A DNA stretch of 64,000 nt from NCBI GenBank assembly GCA_963813975.1, contig CAWFAP010000001.1, forward strand, positions 1 through 64,000, read 5' to 3'. Under the pieces are notes generated by a model. The model was not told where the DNA came from and searched no databases. It was given only the letters and a program-made list of their open reading frames with translations. The stretch is from RYN-230 sp963813975 (GTDB taxonomy: Bacteria; Actinomycetota; Actinomycetes; Streptosporangiales; Streptosporangiaceae). The position numbers and the translations under genes are program-made. Positions 45,042 through 53,554 of this stretch are shown piece after piece (within the stretch, counting starts at the first letter, position 1; every line of letters begins with the position of its first letter).

Positions 45042-45941
45042 GGAGGAATTCGTTCTGGCGGTGGGCATCGTGGTCGGCGTGGCGGGCGGCCGGGCCTGCT
45101 GGTGTTCATGCGGCGGCTCCCGCTGCCCAACGGAGGGCCTGTACCCGCTGCGCGTCCTCGCCGGCGCGCTGGCGATCTACGGCCTGGCCACGGTCGCCCA
45201 CGGGTCCGGCTTCCTGGCCGTGTTCATCGCGGGCATCCTCCTCGGCGACGAGCGCGCCCCCTACAAAGGCGAGATCGCCCGCTTCTGCTCCTCGCTGGCC
45301 AGCCTGGCCGAGGTGGTCGCGTTCGTCATGCTCGGGCTGGCCATCCGCTTGCACCCCCGCCTCAGGGCGGGCCTGGCTCATCGGCCTGGCCATCGCGGCC
45401 CTGCTGGCGTTCGTGATCCGGCCGCTACTCGTCGGAGCGGCGCTGCGGCCTGTGCGCCTGGTCGGAGTGAACGGGTCTGCGTCTTGTGGACCGGCCTCAA
45501 GGCGCCGTCCCCATCCTGCTCGGTGCGTTCATCATCCAGGCCAGGGTCACCGGAGCGCCGCGCATCTACGGGATCATCTTCGTGGCCGTGGCATTCTCGG
45601 TCATCGTGCATGGCGGGGCGGTCCCTGGCCTCGCCCGGCGGATGGGTGTGCCGCTCCGCATCATCGAGCCCGAACCTGGGAGCCTAGGCATCCGGTTCCA
45701 GGAGGAATCTAAGGGCCTGCACCGCTTCACCGTCGCGCCCACCCCCACCGCCGACGGCAGCACGATCAGCGACCTGCCGCTGCCCGGGGACGCCTGGATC
45801 AGCTTCATCCTCCGCAGCGGGAACCTAGTCCCCGCACACGGCAGCACGGTGCTGCAGGCAGGCGACGAAATCCTCATCCTGCCAGCGGGCAGATGCGGCC
45901 AGCCTGACCGCAACGTTCACCGAACCTCGGCCCCGGGGTGA
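45042..45941 (+). pseudogene. Frameshifted K+/H+ antiporter C-terminal half with TrkA_C domain
   Basis: Pieces in different frames line up as one CPA-type antiporter: EEFVLAVGIVVGVAGG (45042), LYPLRVLAGALAIYGLATVAHGSG and ASLAEVVAFVMLGLAI, FVIRPLLVGAALRPV in a second frame, VLWTGLKAPS/GAVPILLGAFIIQA around 45480, then from 45486 an uninterrupted tail with IRFQEESKGLHRFTV and a TrkA_C-like domain ending GDEILILPAG. The first six helices are gone and at least four frame changes occur. A working copy would eject K+ for H+. Confidence 0.78.
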
Positions 45942-46084
45942 GGGCGCAATCGGGCCATGAGGGCGGGGACACGTGGGGTGGCCGCGGGCCGGGCAGGCGG
46001 CTGCTCGGGGGGATACTCCACGCAGAAGGCCCGGCGGACGGGCGGACCGCAGGGGGGTGCCCATGGCCAGCTGGCAGGAGCCGC

Positions 46085-46501
46085 TCAGGCGGGGACCAGC
46101 CCGCGGGAGATCGTTCCGTATCCCTCACCGGCCGCCTCGACCAGCTGGCGGAGCGCGGTGGTTACCTGCCTGCGGCCGGTGGGCGGGAGCTGCCGGAGGA
46201 TACGGGCAAGCTCCTGCTCCCGCCACGCTGCGGCCTGGCTGACCAGATCCTGCCCGGTGGTGGTGAGCTCGAGAGTCACCACGCTGCGGTGACCCGGCTC
46301 GCGGCCCCTGGTGATGTGGCCGGCGGCGGCCAGCCGGTCCGCGAGCCGGGTCACCGTGGAGGCGTCCAGGCCCAGCGCCCGGGCTACCTGAGCGGACCGG
46401 GCCCGCCCCAGGTCGGCCAGGACCGCGAGCATTCGGAACTGCGGCAGGGTCACCGCGCCGTCAAGGACGTCCAGGCTGCGCAACGCTACGCCCGCTAGCA
46501 C
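46085..46501 (-). CDS. MarR family transcriptional regulator
   Basis: 138 aa from GTG 46501. Winged helix: LPQFRMLAVLADLGRARSAQVARALGLDASTVTRLADRLAAAGHI then the wing REPGHRSVVTLELTTTGQDLV, and a C-terminal dimerisation helix ending EAAGEGYGTIS. Sense codons continue upstream of 46501 (ETAEVLQAATRV...), matching the ghost copy at 33565-34012, but no ATG or GTG in frame precedes a stop, so the natural N-terminus may be lost or a rare start used. Its target is unclear. Confidence 0.82.
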   Translation of the reverse strand: MLAGVALRSLDVLDGAVTLPQFRMLAVLADLGRARSAQVARALGLDASTVTRLADRLAAAGHITRGREPGHRSVVTLELTTTGQDLVSQAAAWREQELARILRQLPPTGRRQVTTALRQLVEAAGEGYGTISRGLVPA

Positions 46502-46644
46502 CCGCGTGGCCGCCTGCAGGACCTCTGCCGTCTCCGGCGCCAGCTCCGGCGCAGCCTGACCCGTCCTTGCTGGGACACCTCACCCGGCCTGGTCATCGCC
46601 TCCACCAGCGCGTCCCCGGCCGCCGCGGACGAACCCAGCCTGGG

Positions 46645-47655
46645 CTAAGGCTGGGGCGGCTGTCCGTCGCGGTTCTGGCGTGCGGGCAGGTCAACCTCCA
46701 GCCGGATGTGAGTTCCGGCGTGGCTGGAGACGATTTCGAGGCGGTCGCAAAGCTGGCGGGCCAGCCAGAGCCCGTGGCCGCGGGGTGCATGGCTATCTGG
46801 GACCAGGTAGGCGGCGAGCGGGTCGGCGAGCCCGGGACCGCTGTCGTGGATGTGGCAGATCAGCATCGAGGAGACGGGGTAGACCGACAGGCGCCGCGGC
46901 GGGCTGCCGTGGATGAGTGCGTTGGTGATCAGTTCACCCGCCGCCATGACCAGAGAGGCGGTCGCCTCGCGGCCCAGGCCTGCCGCGGCCGCGTGACGGC
47001 GCAGGAAGCGGCGCGCGGTGGCCAGGTCCCCCGCCTCATCGATAGCGAGCCAGGGGGCCGAGGGCGGCGGCCCGGGTACCCGGGAACGCTCGCGGACAAA
47101 ATCACGCGGGTCGGCGAACAGCGGGCTTGCGGCTACCCGTCCGTCGTGGACAAGTTCGGGATGGGTTCGCTGAACGTCTGCCAGCACGTCCCCGGGCAGG
47201 GCTGAGGCGTCGAAGGGGCACAGGACCGAGACAGCGAACTGGCCATAGAGAAGATTGGCGGCCGCCTCGGTCCGCAGGTAGTCCGCGACCTGGGCGGGCG
47301 CCTGCCCGGCCAGCGGCGGCTCAGTGACCACCCGGGCCCGCCCCGGCGCGCGGGCATGGGCCCGCAGCCAGTCGGTCAGGAAACGCGCCGCACGGCCGCG
47401 ATGACGGTAGAAGGCAGCGGCATCGAAGAACTCCACCGCCGGCGCGTCCGCGACCTCAGACCTGGCCCATGCCAGCTTCTCCCCGGGAAGCGCCGCCAGG
47501 ACCGGCTCACCTGCGGCCAGGCCCTCGCGCACAAACGCTCCGGCCGCACGCGCAAGCTCTTGCGGCTGCCGGTACAACAGGGCCCGATGCCTGCTGTTCG
47601 CGCCGCCCGGCCCATCCCCGGCCCGCTGCCCGCTACCTGAGCCCGCCGCGTGCAC
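46645..47655 (-). CDS. MEDS domain plus anti-sigma-type HATPase
   Basis: 336 aa. Residues about 22-175 form a MEDS (methanogen/methylotroph DcmR) sensor domain: HRALLYRQPQELARAAGAFVREGLAAGE, FFDAAAFYRHRGRAARFL and ANLLYGQFAVSVLCPFDASALP. Residues about 205-325 form an RsbW/SpoIIAB-like HATPase: MAAGELITNALIHG (N-box), DSGPGLADP and GHGLWLARQLCDRLEI. The RsbA-like layout is typical of actinomycete stress regulation, where the protein binds or phosphorylates an anti-sigma partner. Downstream on the same strand sits MarR 46085, 143 bp away. Confidence 0.87.
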   Translation of the reverse strand: MHAAGSGSGQRAGDGPGGANSRHRALLYRQPQELARAAGAFVREGLAAGEPVLAALPGEKLAWARSEVADAPAVEFFDAAAFYRHRGRAARFLTDWLRAHARAPGRARVVTEPPLAGQAPAQVADYLRTEAAANLLYGQFAVSVLCPFDASALPGDVLADVQRTHPELVHDGRVAASPLFADPRDFVRERSRVPGPPPSAPWLAIDEAGDLATARRFLRRHAAAAGLGREATASLVMAAGELITNALIHGSPPRRLSVYPVSSMLICHIHDSGPGLADPLAAYLVPDSHAPRGHGLWLARQLCDRLEIVSSHAGTHIRLEVDLPARQNRDGQPPQP

Positions 47656-47849
47656 TAGCCTCGCCTCCGCGCTGGTATATCACCCAGCTCAGTCAGCGGC
47701 TACCCGCCGTCCAGGGCACCAAACCCACTCGTCACCGTCCCGGCCGGGTCTCGTCTGCGTTGGGGACGGTTCTGAACTGCCGGGCTATGCAAGCGCGTAT
47801 GCGCGGGTCAGTGGATGAGTCCAGGCTGGGCGCAGCCGCCAGGAACCGG

Positions 47850-47939
47850 CTAGCCCGGCGTCGCCAGCATGGCTATCAGGTACGCCGCGGCCACCGCGAC
47901 GGCTTCAGTCCAGCCTGTCCCGGGCCCCGGTCGCGCTAA
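47850..47939 (-). pseudogene. 5' fragment of a TauE/SafE transporter (ghost)
   Basis: Encodes PGTGWTEAVAVAAAYLIAMLATPG then a stop; this matches the first 27 residues of the transporter at 49260-50057 (PGTGWTEVVALAAAYVVAVLATPAG). The start codon GTG of the intact gene is GGC here. The fragment is about 2.1 kb from its relative, in the same orientation. Confidence 0.72.
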
Positions 47940-48021
47940 AGCCCCGCCAGGCTCTGCCGGTGTCTGGCTCATTGCGCCAGGCAACGATTCCGCCTGGCCT
48001 GGGTCACTGGGTGCCGTCGCC

Positions 48022-48621
48022 TCAGGGATGTGCGGAGAAGATGTCCCGTACCTCGCGGGCGGCGTAAAACACGAGCACGTACCCGGCGGCGGGGTCGGCC
48101 CACCACCAGCCGAGTCCGGCGTTCAGCACCAGGCCCAGCAGCACAGCGGCAGCCAGGATCCCGTCGATCATGGTGACCTGGCCCTCGGTCCGCCGGACGG
48201 GATTGTCCAGCGCCCGGCCAGTCCGGGCCTTACCCTGCGCAAGCGCAAACATCACCGCGGCCGTCACCGCCGTCCAGATGATCCCGGGCACGGAATGCCG
48301 GGGGTGATACCTGGTGGCCAGTACCACCGTGGACTGCACCAGAAGGTAGAGGGCCACGACGGCGTAGGCGTACCCGATCAGCCGCAGAGCCCGGCGCTGG
48401 CGTTGCGCGCCGGTCCCGGACAGTTCCCAGATCACGACCGCAGATGCGCCGATCTCGATCAGGGAGTCCAGGCCGAACCCGGCCAGGGCGACCGACCAGG
48501 CTGCGGTAGCTGCGATGGCCAGCGCGATGATCCCGGCGACGTTCCAGGCCAGCGTCGCGTACTCCAGGGCAAAGCCGCGGCGCAGCAGATCACCCCTAGC
48601 TGTGCTGTCGGCAGAGGTCAC
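48022..48621 (-). CDS. Cation diffusion facilitator-like transporter, short form
   Basis: 199 aa from GTG 48621. About six helices and no cytoplasmic C-terminal domain: ALEYATLAWNVAGIIALAIAA, the metal-site region GFGLDSLIEIGASAVVIWEL, ALYLLVQSTVVLATRYH, and MIDGILAAAVLLGLVLNAGLGWWWADPAAG in TM5-6. The family exports Zn, Co, Mn or Fe using protons; the metal here is unknown. It diverges from the manganese exporter gene with 60 bp between starts, so a shared metal response is plausible. Confidence 0.85.
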   Translation of the reverse strand: MTSADSTARGDLLRRGFALEYATLAWNVAGIIALAIAATAAWSVALAGFGLDSLIEIGASAVVIWELSGTGAQRQRRALRLIGYAYAVVALYLLVQSTVVLATRYHPRHSVPGIIWTAVTAAVMFALAQGKARTGRALDNPVRRTEGQVTMIDGILAAAVLLGLVLNAGLGWWWADPAAGYVLVFYAAREVRDIFSAHP

Positions 48622-48695
48622 CAGCCCAGTCTGGCGGTCCACCCGGGAGTAGGGACCTGGAGGTCGTGAGAGCCTGATCGGGTGCTGAAGCTGCT
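48621..48695. repeat. 75-bp promoter-region repeat, copy 1
   Basis: Identical at 68 of 75 positions to 59141-59215. It covers the whole divergent spacer between the CDF and MntP starts and the first codons of MntP. Contains CCCAGTCTGG and the motif GGTCC...GGGACC. Confidence 0.75.
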
Positions 48696-49287
48696 GGCCT
48701 TCGTGGTCCCGCTGGGCCTGGACTCCTTCGCTGCCGCCGCCGCGATCGGGGCCATGCAGGTGACAACTGGGTGGCAGCGGCTGCGTCTCTCGCTGGTCTT
48801 CGTGGTCTTCGAAGGGGGCATGCCGCTGATCGGGCTGGGCCTGGGCGCCGTCCTGGCCCACGGGATCGGGCAGGTTGCCGGTTACCTGGCGGGAGCCGCC
48901 GTGATCGCCATCGGAGCCGGGATGCTGCTGGCGGGCGACAAGGACGAAGAGGAGAAAGCCAGCCGCCTGACCAGCAGCCGGGGGCTGGCGCTCCTCGGGA
49001 TCGGGATCAGCATCAGCCTGGACGAGCTGGCCATCGGATTCACCATCGGCCTGGCCCGCCTGCCCGTCACCGCGGTCATCGTGGCCATCGCCCTCCAGGC
49101 GTTCCTGGCCGCGCAACTCGGCCTGGCCGTCGGCGCCAAGATCGGCGAACGCTGGCGTGAGCGCGCGGAACAGGCCGCCGGAATCACCCTGGTCCTGCTC
49201 GGCGTTTACCTCGTCACCGAGCAGCTAGTCCAGTTAACGCCGTCCACCAGATCACCCGTTCATCGGAAAAGGCCGGACCACAGGTAG
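48682..49287 (+). CDS. mntP: MntP-type manganese efflux pump
   Basis: 201 aa from GTG 48682, preceded by GGAGGTCGTGAG. Two similar halves, each with the MntP acidic motif: VPLGLDSFAAAAAIG near the N-terminus and GIGISISLDELAIGFTIG mid-protein; a charged central loop DKDEEEKASR separates them. Six helices. It would protect the cell from excess Mn2+. The C-terminal tail runs 28 bp into the TauE gene on the other strand. A ghost of its leader and first codons is at 59141-59215. Confidence 0.88.
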   Translation: MLKLLAFVVPLGLDSFAAAAAIGAMQVTTGWQRLRLSLVFVVFEGGMPLIGLGLGAVLAHGIGQVAGYLAGAAVIAIGAGMLLAGDKDEEEKASRLTSSRGLALLGIGISISLDELAIGFTIGLARLPVTAVIVAIALQAFLAAQLGLAVGAKIGERWRERAEQAAGITLVLLGVYLVTEQLVQLTPSTRSPVHRKRPDHR

Positions 49288-50057
49288 CGGGCGCCGATTG
49301 CGACGACCAGGATGCCGACCAGGCGGCGGATCAGGACGTCGGGCAGGCGGGATTGGATCCGGGCACCGGTATAGGCGCCGGCCAGGCCACCGGCGCCCAG
49401 GGCGATGCCTGTTGGCCAGTCGGGGGCCACGGAGCCGTGCTGGTGGATGGACAAGATGGTGAAGGTGATAACGCCCGCTACCGAGGTCACGAACGTGGAG
49501 GCCAGGGCGGCGGGGGCGACCTCTGCGGGACGTCTGCCTGAGCCGATCAGGATGGGGGCCAGGATCGACCCGCCACCAATGCCGTAGATCCCGCCGGCGC
49601 AGCCCACCGCAGCGGCCAGGATCACCAGGACCGGGACGGGGATCTCCCGGGCTGGGCGATCGGGGTCTGGCGGGCGGGATGGCCTGGTCAGCGCCAGCCA
49701 TATGCCGAGCGGCACCAGCACGGCGGCGACGACCAGGTCGAAGACGCGGGGTCCGGGCAGCAGTTCGGCCCGGATGATCGATCCGGCGATGACACCGGGC
49801 AGGGTCCCGGCGATGAGTATCAGGGCCAGGCGGCCGCCGGTCTGGTGCTGCCGCCAGTACCGGTACAGCGCTCCGGGGGTGGCGATCACGTTGTAGAGCA
49901 AGTTGGTGGGGGTGACGGCCGGGCTCGGTGTGCCCAGCACGCTGACCTGAAACGGCAACAGCAAGACCGCGCCGGAGATCCCCGCAGGAGTGGCCAGCAC
50001 CGCGACCACGTAAGCCGCGGCCAAGGCGACGACTTCAGTCCAGCCGGTCCCGGGCAC
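49260..50057 (-). CDS. TauE/SafE family sulfite/organosulfonate exporter
   Basis: 265 aa from GTG 50057. About eight helices with the two family repeats: AGISGAVLLLPFQVSVLGTPSPAVTPTNLLYNVIA at the start and IYGIGGGSILAPILIG plus APAALASTFVTSVAGVITF in the second half. Members export sulfite, sulfoacetate or similar anions; specific substrate unknown. It overlaps the MntP 3' end by 28 bp on opposite strands. A degraded 5' copy lies at 47850-47939. Confidence 0.9.
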   Translation of the reverse strand: MPGTGWTEVVALAAAYVVAVLATPAGISGAVLLLPFQVSVLGTPSPAVTPTNLLYNVIATPGALYRYWRQHQTGGRLALILIAGTLPGVIAGSIIRAELLPGPRVFDLVVAAVLVPLGIWLALTRPSRPPDPDRPAREIPVPVLVILAAAVGCAGGIYGIGGGSILAPILIGSGRRPAEVAPAALASTFVTSVAGVITFTILSIHQHGSVAPDWPTGIALGAGGLAGAYTGARIQSRLPDVLIRRLVGILVVAIGARYLWSGLFR

Positions 50058-50208
50058 CCGGTCACGTTAGCGGGTCTTTGCCCAGGTCAGCACCGGCCTG
50101 GCCGACCGTACTGGACCGCGAACGGCGGGAGCGGCGGATGGCGGCCACCTGGGCCGCCTCTGCGCCACCAGCCGGTGAAGTCCGCCGCATCTGCGTTAGA
50201 GTCCCAGG

Positions 50209-50619
50209 ATGCCGACGTTCCGGATCAAGGAGGCCGCCAGTCTTCTCGGGGTCAGCACGGACACCTTGCGCCGCTGGGCGGACGCGGGACGGATCGATAC
50301 GACCACCGACGCCTCCGGGCGGATGGCCGTCGAGGGGACGGCGCTCGCGGCGCTGGCGCAAGAGCTGGCCGAAGCGGCGGACCAGGGGCAGAACCGGGTG
50401 GTCGTGGCGTCTTCGGCGCGGAACCGGTTCAGCGGCCTGATCAGCCGGGTCACCCGCGACACCGTGATGGCTCAGGTCGAGATCCAGGCCGGGCCGCACC
50501 GATTCGTGTCACTGCTCAGCCGCGAAGCCGCGGACGAACTCGGCCTGGAGCCAGGAATGCTCGCGGTCGCCGCTGTCAAAGCCACCAGCGTCTCCGTCGA
50601 GATCGCCAAGAGCAGCTGA
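50209..50619 (+). CDS. HTH plus TOBE (Mop) molybdate-type regulator
   Basis: 136 aa, ATG 50209. MerR-like/AlpA-type HTH in residues 1-45 (TFRIKEAASLLGVSTDTLRRWADAGRI) followed by one TOBE/Mop domain (about 70-134): NRFSGLISRVTRDTVMAQVEIQAG, EPGMLAVAAVKATSVSVE. Proteins with this plan bind molybdate or tungstate and control their uptake or act as molybdate sensors. No mod transport genes are in the window. Upstream it faces the TauE start; divergent spacer 151 bp. Confidence 0.88.
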   Translation: MPTFRIKEAASLLGVSTDTLRRWADAGRIDTTTDASGRMAVEGTALAALAQELAEAADQGQNRVVVASSARNRFSGLISRVTRDTVMAQVEIQAGPHRFVSLLSREAADELGLEPGMLAVAAVKATSVSVEIAKSS

Positions 50620-50805
50620 ACCTGTCCCGCGCGTGCCAGGTCCGCGTCAAGCATCGACGCGCCCCAGTCCGTCTTCAGGTCGTTCAGGACTGCAAGACCA
50701 CAGAAGACGCCCCTTGAGAGAGTGGCAGGTGCCGATGGCGCACTGGCTGCGTACCCTGCCATGGTCTTCCTGCCCCGTCTTGAAGCCAGGCCTGCCCGGC
50801 TGTAA

Positions 50806-50844
50806 AACCTTCTTATAAACCTGTATGACGCGTAAAAGAAGGTT
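50806..50844. promoter_or_regulatory. AT-rich hairpin upstream of Asp-box protein
   Basis: Nine perfectly complementary bases, AACCTTCTT (50806-50814) and AAGAAGGTT (50836-50844), enclose 21 nt including TATAAACC and ACGCGT. It sits 44 bp before GTG 50888 in DNA unusually rich in A/T. Could be an operator or an mRNA leader structure. Confidence 0.45.
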
Positions 50845-50887
50845 GCCACCCAGGGGAAGACGCGGCTGAAGGCAGTGAGGTGAGACC

Positions 50888-52279
50888 GTGAGTACGGTAC
50901 GGAAGACCGATGAAATGGGTGCACGGCGCAGGCGCCGGTGTGCCGCACGGCTGCTCACCGTGCACCTCCTGGCTGCTGCCTGCGCGGTTCTTGGCTTAAC
51001 GGCCCTGCCGGCTCTGGCCGCTCCCGCGTCTGGAGCCGCCCATGCCGGGCCCGGCTCCGGTTATCACGTGAGCCCGGTGACCGAGGTGAGCACCTGCGGG
51101 GGCGGCAATGCGGAGGTCGTGCAGGCCGTGGGCAAGCCCGGCTACGTGTACGAGGCGTGGATCGGGTGCGGGGGCGAGGGTTTTGCCCGGTCTGCCGACG
51201 GCGGCCTGCACTTCGGCAAGCCGATAACCCTGCCTGACTCGAGCGGCTCGGATGACCCGGCCATCGCGGTGGCACCCCACGGGGCCGTGTACGTGTCGTA
51301 CCTGCGTTACCACAAGGGCTACGCGTATCCGGTGGTGGCGGCCTCTTTCGACCATGGGGCAACGTTCTCTCAGGTGAGATCCCTCATCCCGCATGTGAAG
51401 GGCAACTGGGGCGACCGGGATTTCATCGCCGCCGGCCGCCACGGCACGGTGTATGTCACCTGGGACTACGGGCCCAGCGCAGCCGATGTGAAGATCATCT
51501 GCAGCCCGATCGGCAGCTGTGCCTACGAGGCAGTGGACGCGACCGCAGTGATCCAGCGGTCGGCCGACGGCGGGAAGACCTGGAGCCAGATCACTCCAAT
51601 GCAGCCAGGCTTCCCCGCGGGCGGGGGATACGACGCCTCCATGCAGGTGCAGCCGGACGGCCGGGTCAACGCGCTGATCTGGGGGCACCACCTCAACCCT
51701 GTCACCTACAAGGTGCACCCCGGCCATGAGTTCTTCACCTCCTCACCGGACGCCGGGAGGACATGGTCACCCCTGCTGAAGATCGGGCCCAGGGCAGGAT
51801 CCATCGCAGTGCCCACCTGGTGGATCGACGGCAACCTGGGGATGGACCGGGCCGGTTTTCTCTATGCCACCTGGGACACCCAGACGGCCCGGGGTGATAT
51901 CGGCTGGATCTCCTATTCCACCGACCACGGCAGGACCTGGGCGGCTCCCCTGCGGGTGACCAGCGACCACGACAACGCCATGCACAACGTGGAAGTGGCA
52001 GGCGCAGGGCCCGGCGTCGCCGAGGTCGCCTGGCAGGCCGACAACTCGCCCCTCGGCTACGCCACGTACCTGCGGCCCTTCTCCATCACCAGGGGCTGGC
52101 TGGCCCCGGCCACCCGGGTCTCCCCCCACTTCGGGAACAAGAAGATCTGGCCTGGTGACACCTTCGGGATCTCGGTCCTGTCCCCCGATCGGGTGGTGTT
52201 GAGCTGGGGCAGCGCGATCAAGAACCACAAAAACTCGCAGATATACGCCAGGGTGGTGCAACTGCCCCACCACGCGTAG
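50888..52279 (+). CDS. Secreted Asp-box (BNR) beta-propeller protein
   Basis: 463 aa from GTG 50888; twin basic stretch RRRRCAARLLTVHLLAAAC then a hydrophobic core and cleavage near ALA, so exported (Sec or Tat). The mature protein has five Asp boxes S-x-D-x-G-x-[TH]-[WF]: SADGGLHF, SFDHGATF, SADGGKTW, SPDAGRTW and STDHGRTW, as in sialidases and other six-bladed propellers. The catalytic Arg triad of sialidases cannot be confirmed by eye. Ligand or enzyme activity unknown; followed by no terminator but by a tRNA-fragment relic. Confidence 0.87.
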   Translation: MSTVRKTDEMGARRRRRCAARLLTVHLLAAACAVLGLTALPALAAPASGAAHAGPGSGYHVSPVTEVSTCGGGNAEVVQAVGKPGYVYEAWIGCGGEGFARSADGGLHFGKPITLPDSSGSDDPAIAVAPHGAVYVSYLRYHKGYAYPVVAASFDHGATFSQVRSLIPHVKGNWGDRDFIAAGRHGTVYVTWDYGPSAADVKIICSPIGSCAYEAVDATAVIQRSADGGKTWSQITPMQPGFPAGGGYDASMQVQPDGRVNALIWGHHLNPVTYKVHPGHEFFTSSPDAGRTWSPLLKIGPRAGSIAVPTWWIDGNLGMDRAGFLYATWDTQTARGDIGWISYSTDHGRTWAAPLRVTSDHDNAMHNVEVAGAGPGVAEVAWQADNSPLGYATYLRPFSITRGWLAPATRVSPHFGNKKIWPGDTFGISVLSPDRVVLSWGSAIKNHKNSQIYARVVQLPHHA

Positions 52280-52305
52280 CGTCTGCACCTACATGTCAAC
52301 GACGC

Positions 52306-52326
52306 GCGAGCCCGCCCGCTTAGCTC
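52306..52326 (+). repeat. Relic of the tRNA 3'-end fragment (copy E)
   Basis: Contains CGAGCCCGC then CCGCTTAGCTCCAC, i.e. the end of the core seen at 11343 with a small insertion; the AGGTCAGCGG part is missing. No GTACAGCA pair nearby. Heavily decayed. Confidence 0.5.
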
Positions 52327-52572
52327 CACAAGAAATTGCAGGTCAGGGCATGATTTGAGGCCCGTCCGGGTACCTTCCAAGATCGTCCGACCGTCATCTG
52401 ACCGTCGTTCTGGGCGTAGGTAGTTGGCACTGAGCTGCAGGGATTGGTTCCTGATGACAGCTCAGCCTGGCTCGTGCGTGGTGTGCGTTGAACATGCCGG
52501 CGCGTGCGAGGCGGTGGCCGTTCCGGTGTGGCTGTGCGGATGTCAGACTGGATGACGGCGGGAGGTGAGATT

Positions 52573-53154
52573 ATGAGCGTCGCGCTGGCAGACCATACCG
52601 GGCCGTGGACAGCCGATGATGTTGAGGCGCTGCCGGATGCGGGTGATCATGCCCGTTTCGAGGTCTATGAAGGTGGGGTTCTTGTTGTGAGCCCGGCGCC
52701 GGGCGTGGGGCATCAGCGGGCGTCCTACCGGCTGCACCGCGCTCTGGCCCAGGCGGCCCTCGCCGCGGGCGCCGATGCTGAGGTGCTCGAGGCGGTGAAC
52801 GTGGCCCTGCCCGGCGGGAAGCTTCTGGTCCCTGACGTCGTGGTCGTGGCCGCCGGAGCCGTCGGTGAGACGACCACCAGGATTCCCTGTGAGGCTGTTC
52901 TGGCCGTGGTGGAGGTTGTCTCCCCATCCACGACGGCGATAGACAGGGCGGTCAAGCCGGTCATGTACGCCGAAGCGGGAATCCCCGTCTACTGGCGGGT
53001 GGAGCTGCAGGGCACGCCGAAGGTCGTTGCGTGCTCTTTGAGTCGTGGCCGGTATGTCACCCGGACCACGCTGGTTGCAGGCACTCCGGGCCGGATCACC
53101 CGGCCCTTCGCGGTCGAGTTGGATCCAGCCGACCTCACCCGCCGTACCTCCTGA
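52573..53154 (+). CDS. Uma2 family endonuclease-like protein
   Basis: 193 aa from ATG 52573 with GGAGGTGAG upstream; the frame is open to 52504. PD-(D/E)XK-type Uma2 fold: WTADDVEALPDAGDHARFEVYEGGVLV, then the catalytic strand LLVPDVVVV (Asp) and AVLAVVEVVSPSTTAIDRAVKPVMYAEAGIPVYW (Glu, then Lys). Uma2 proteins are frequent and expanded in actinomycetes; their role, perhaps restriction of mobile DNA, is unproven. Alone between two spacers. Confidence 0.88.
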   Translation: MSVALADHTGPWTADDVEALPDAGDHARFEVYEGGVLVVSPAPGVGHQRASYRLHRALAQAALAAGADAEVLEAVNVALPGGKLLVPDVVVVAAGAVGETTTRIPCEAVLAVVEVVSPSTTAIDRAVKPVMYAEAGIPVYWRVELQGTPKVVACSLSRGRYVTRTTLVAGTPGRITRPFAVELDPADLTRRTS

Positions 53155-53554
53155 GTAGGGGCCGCCAAGCCCGGGCGGTCCCCGTTGCTGACCTGGTGCT
53201 CGGCGACCTCCAGAGTCCCCGCACGGCACCGAGTTGACATGCAGAAGCGGGCTACCTCGATAGGCGGTATTACATTCAGCGACGCAGCGGCCGGAGAGAG
53301 CTCGCGCGAAGCCGCCGATATGGCCTCAGTGCTGATTAGTCAGCATAACCAGCTGTGCCGTACAGATCGCATTGATCTGCGGTCCCGTTTTGTCCTGGTC
53401 GCCAGTGGGAAGCGCGAGGTCTGCTATCAGGGCGGCAGCCTGCTCTGGCCGGGGACCTCGCGTTCCTGGAACACGTCGCGAGGGCTTTCTGTCCTGGTAT
53501 GTGAGATCGTGGACGCCGGTAAAGGCTGAGCACAAGCAGACGGAAGGAGAGCAG
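53155..53554. other. Spacer upstream of secreted protein
   Basis: About 400 bp. TTGACA (53234-53239) followed 17 nt later by TCGATA (53257-53262) could be a promoter. A 96-codon frame from 53239 lacks a ribosome site and recognisable features, so I do not call it. Confidence 0.4.

Noticed and set aside
53239..53529. 96-codon plus-strand frame
   Set aside because: No ribosome site, no domain, weak codon bias, and its ATG overlaps a TTGACA box.
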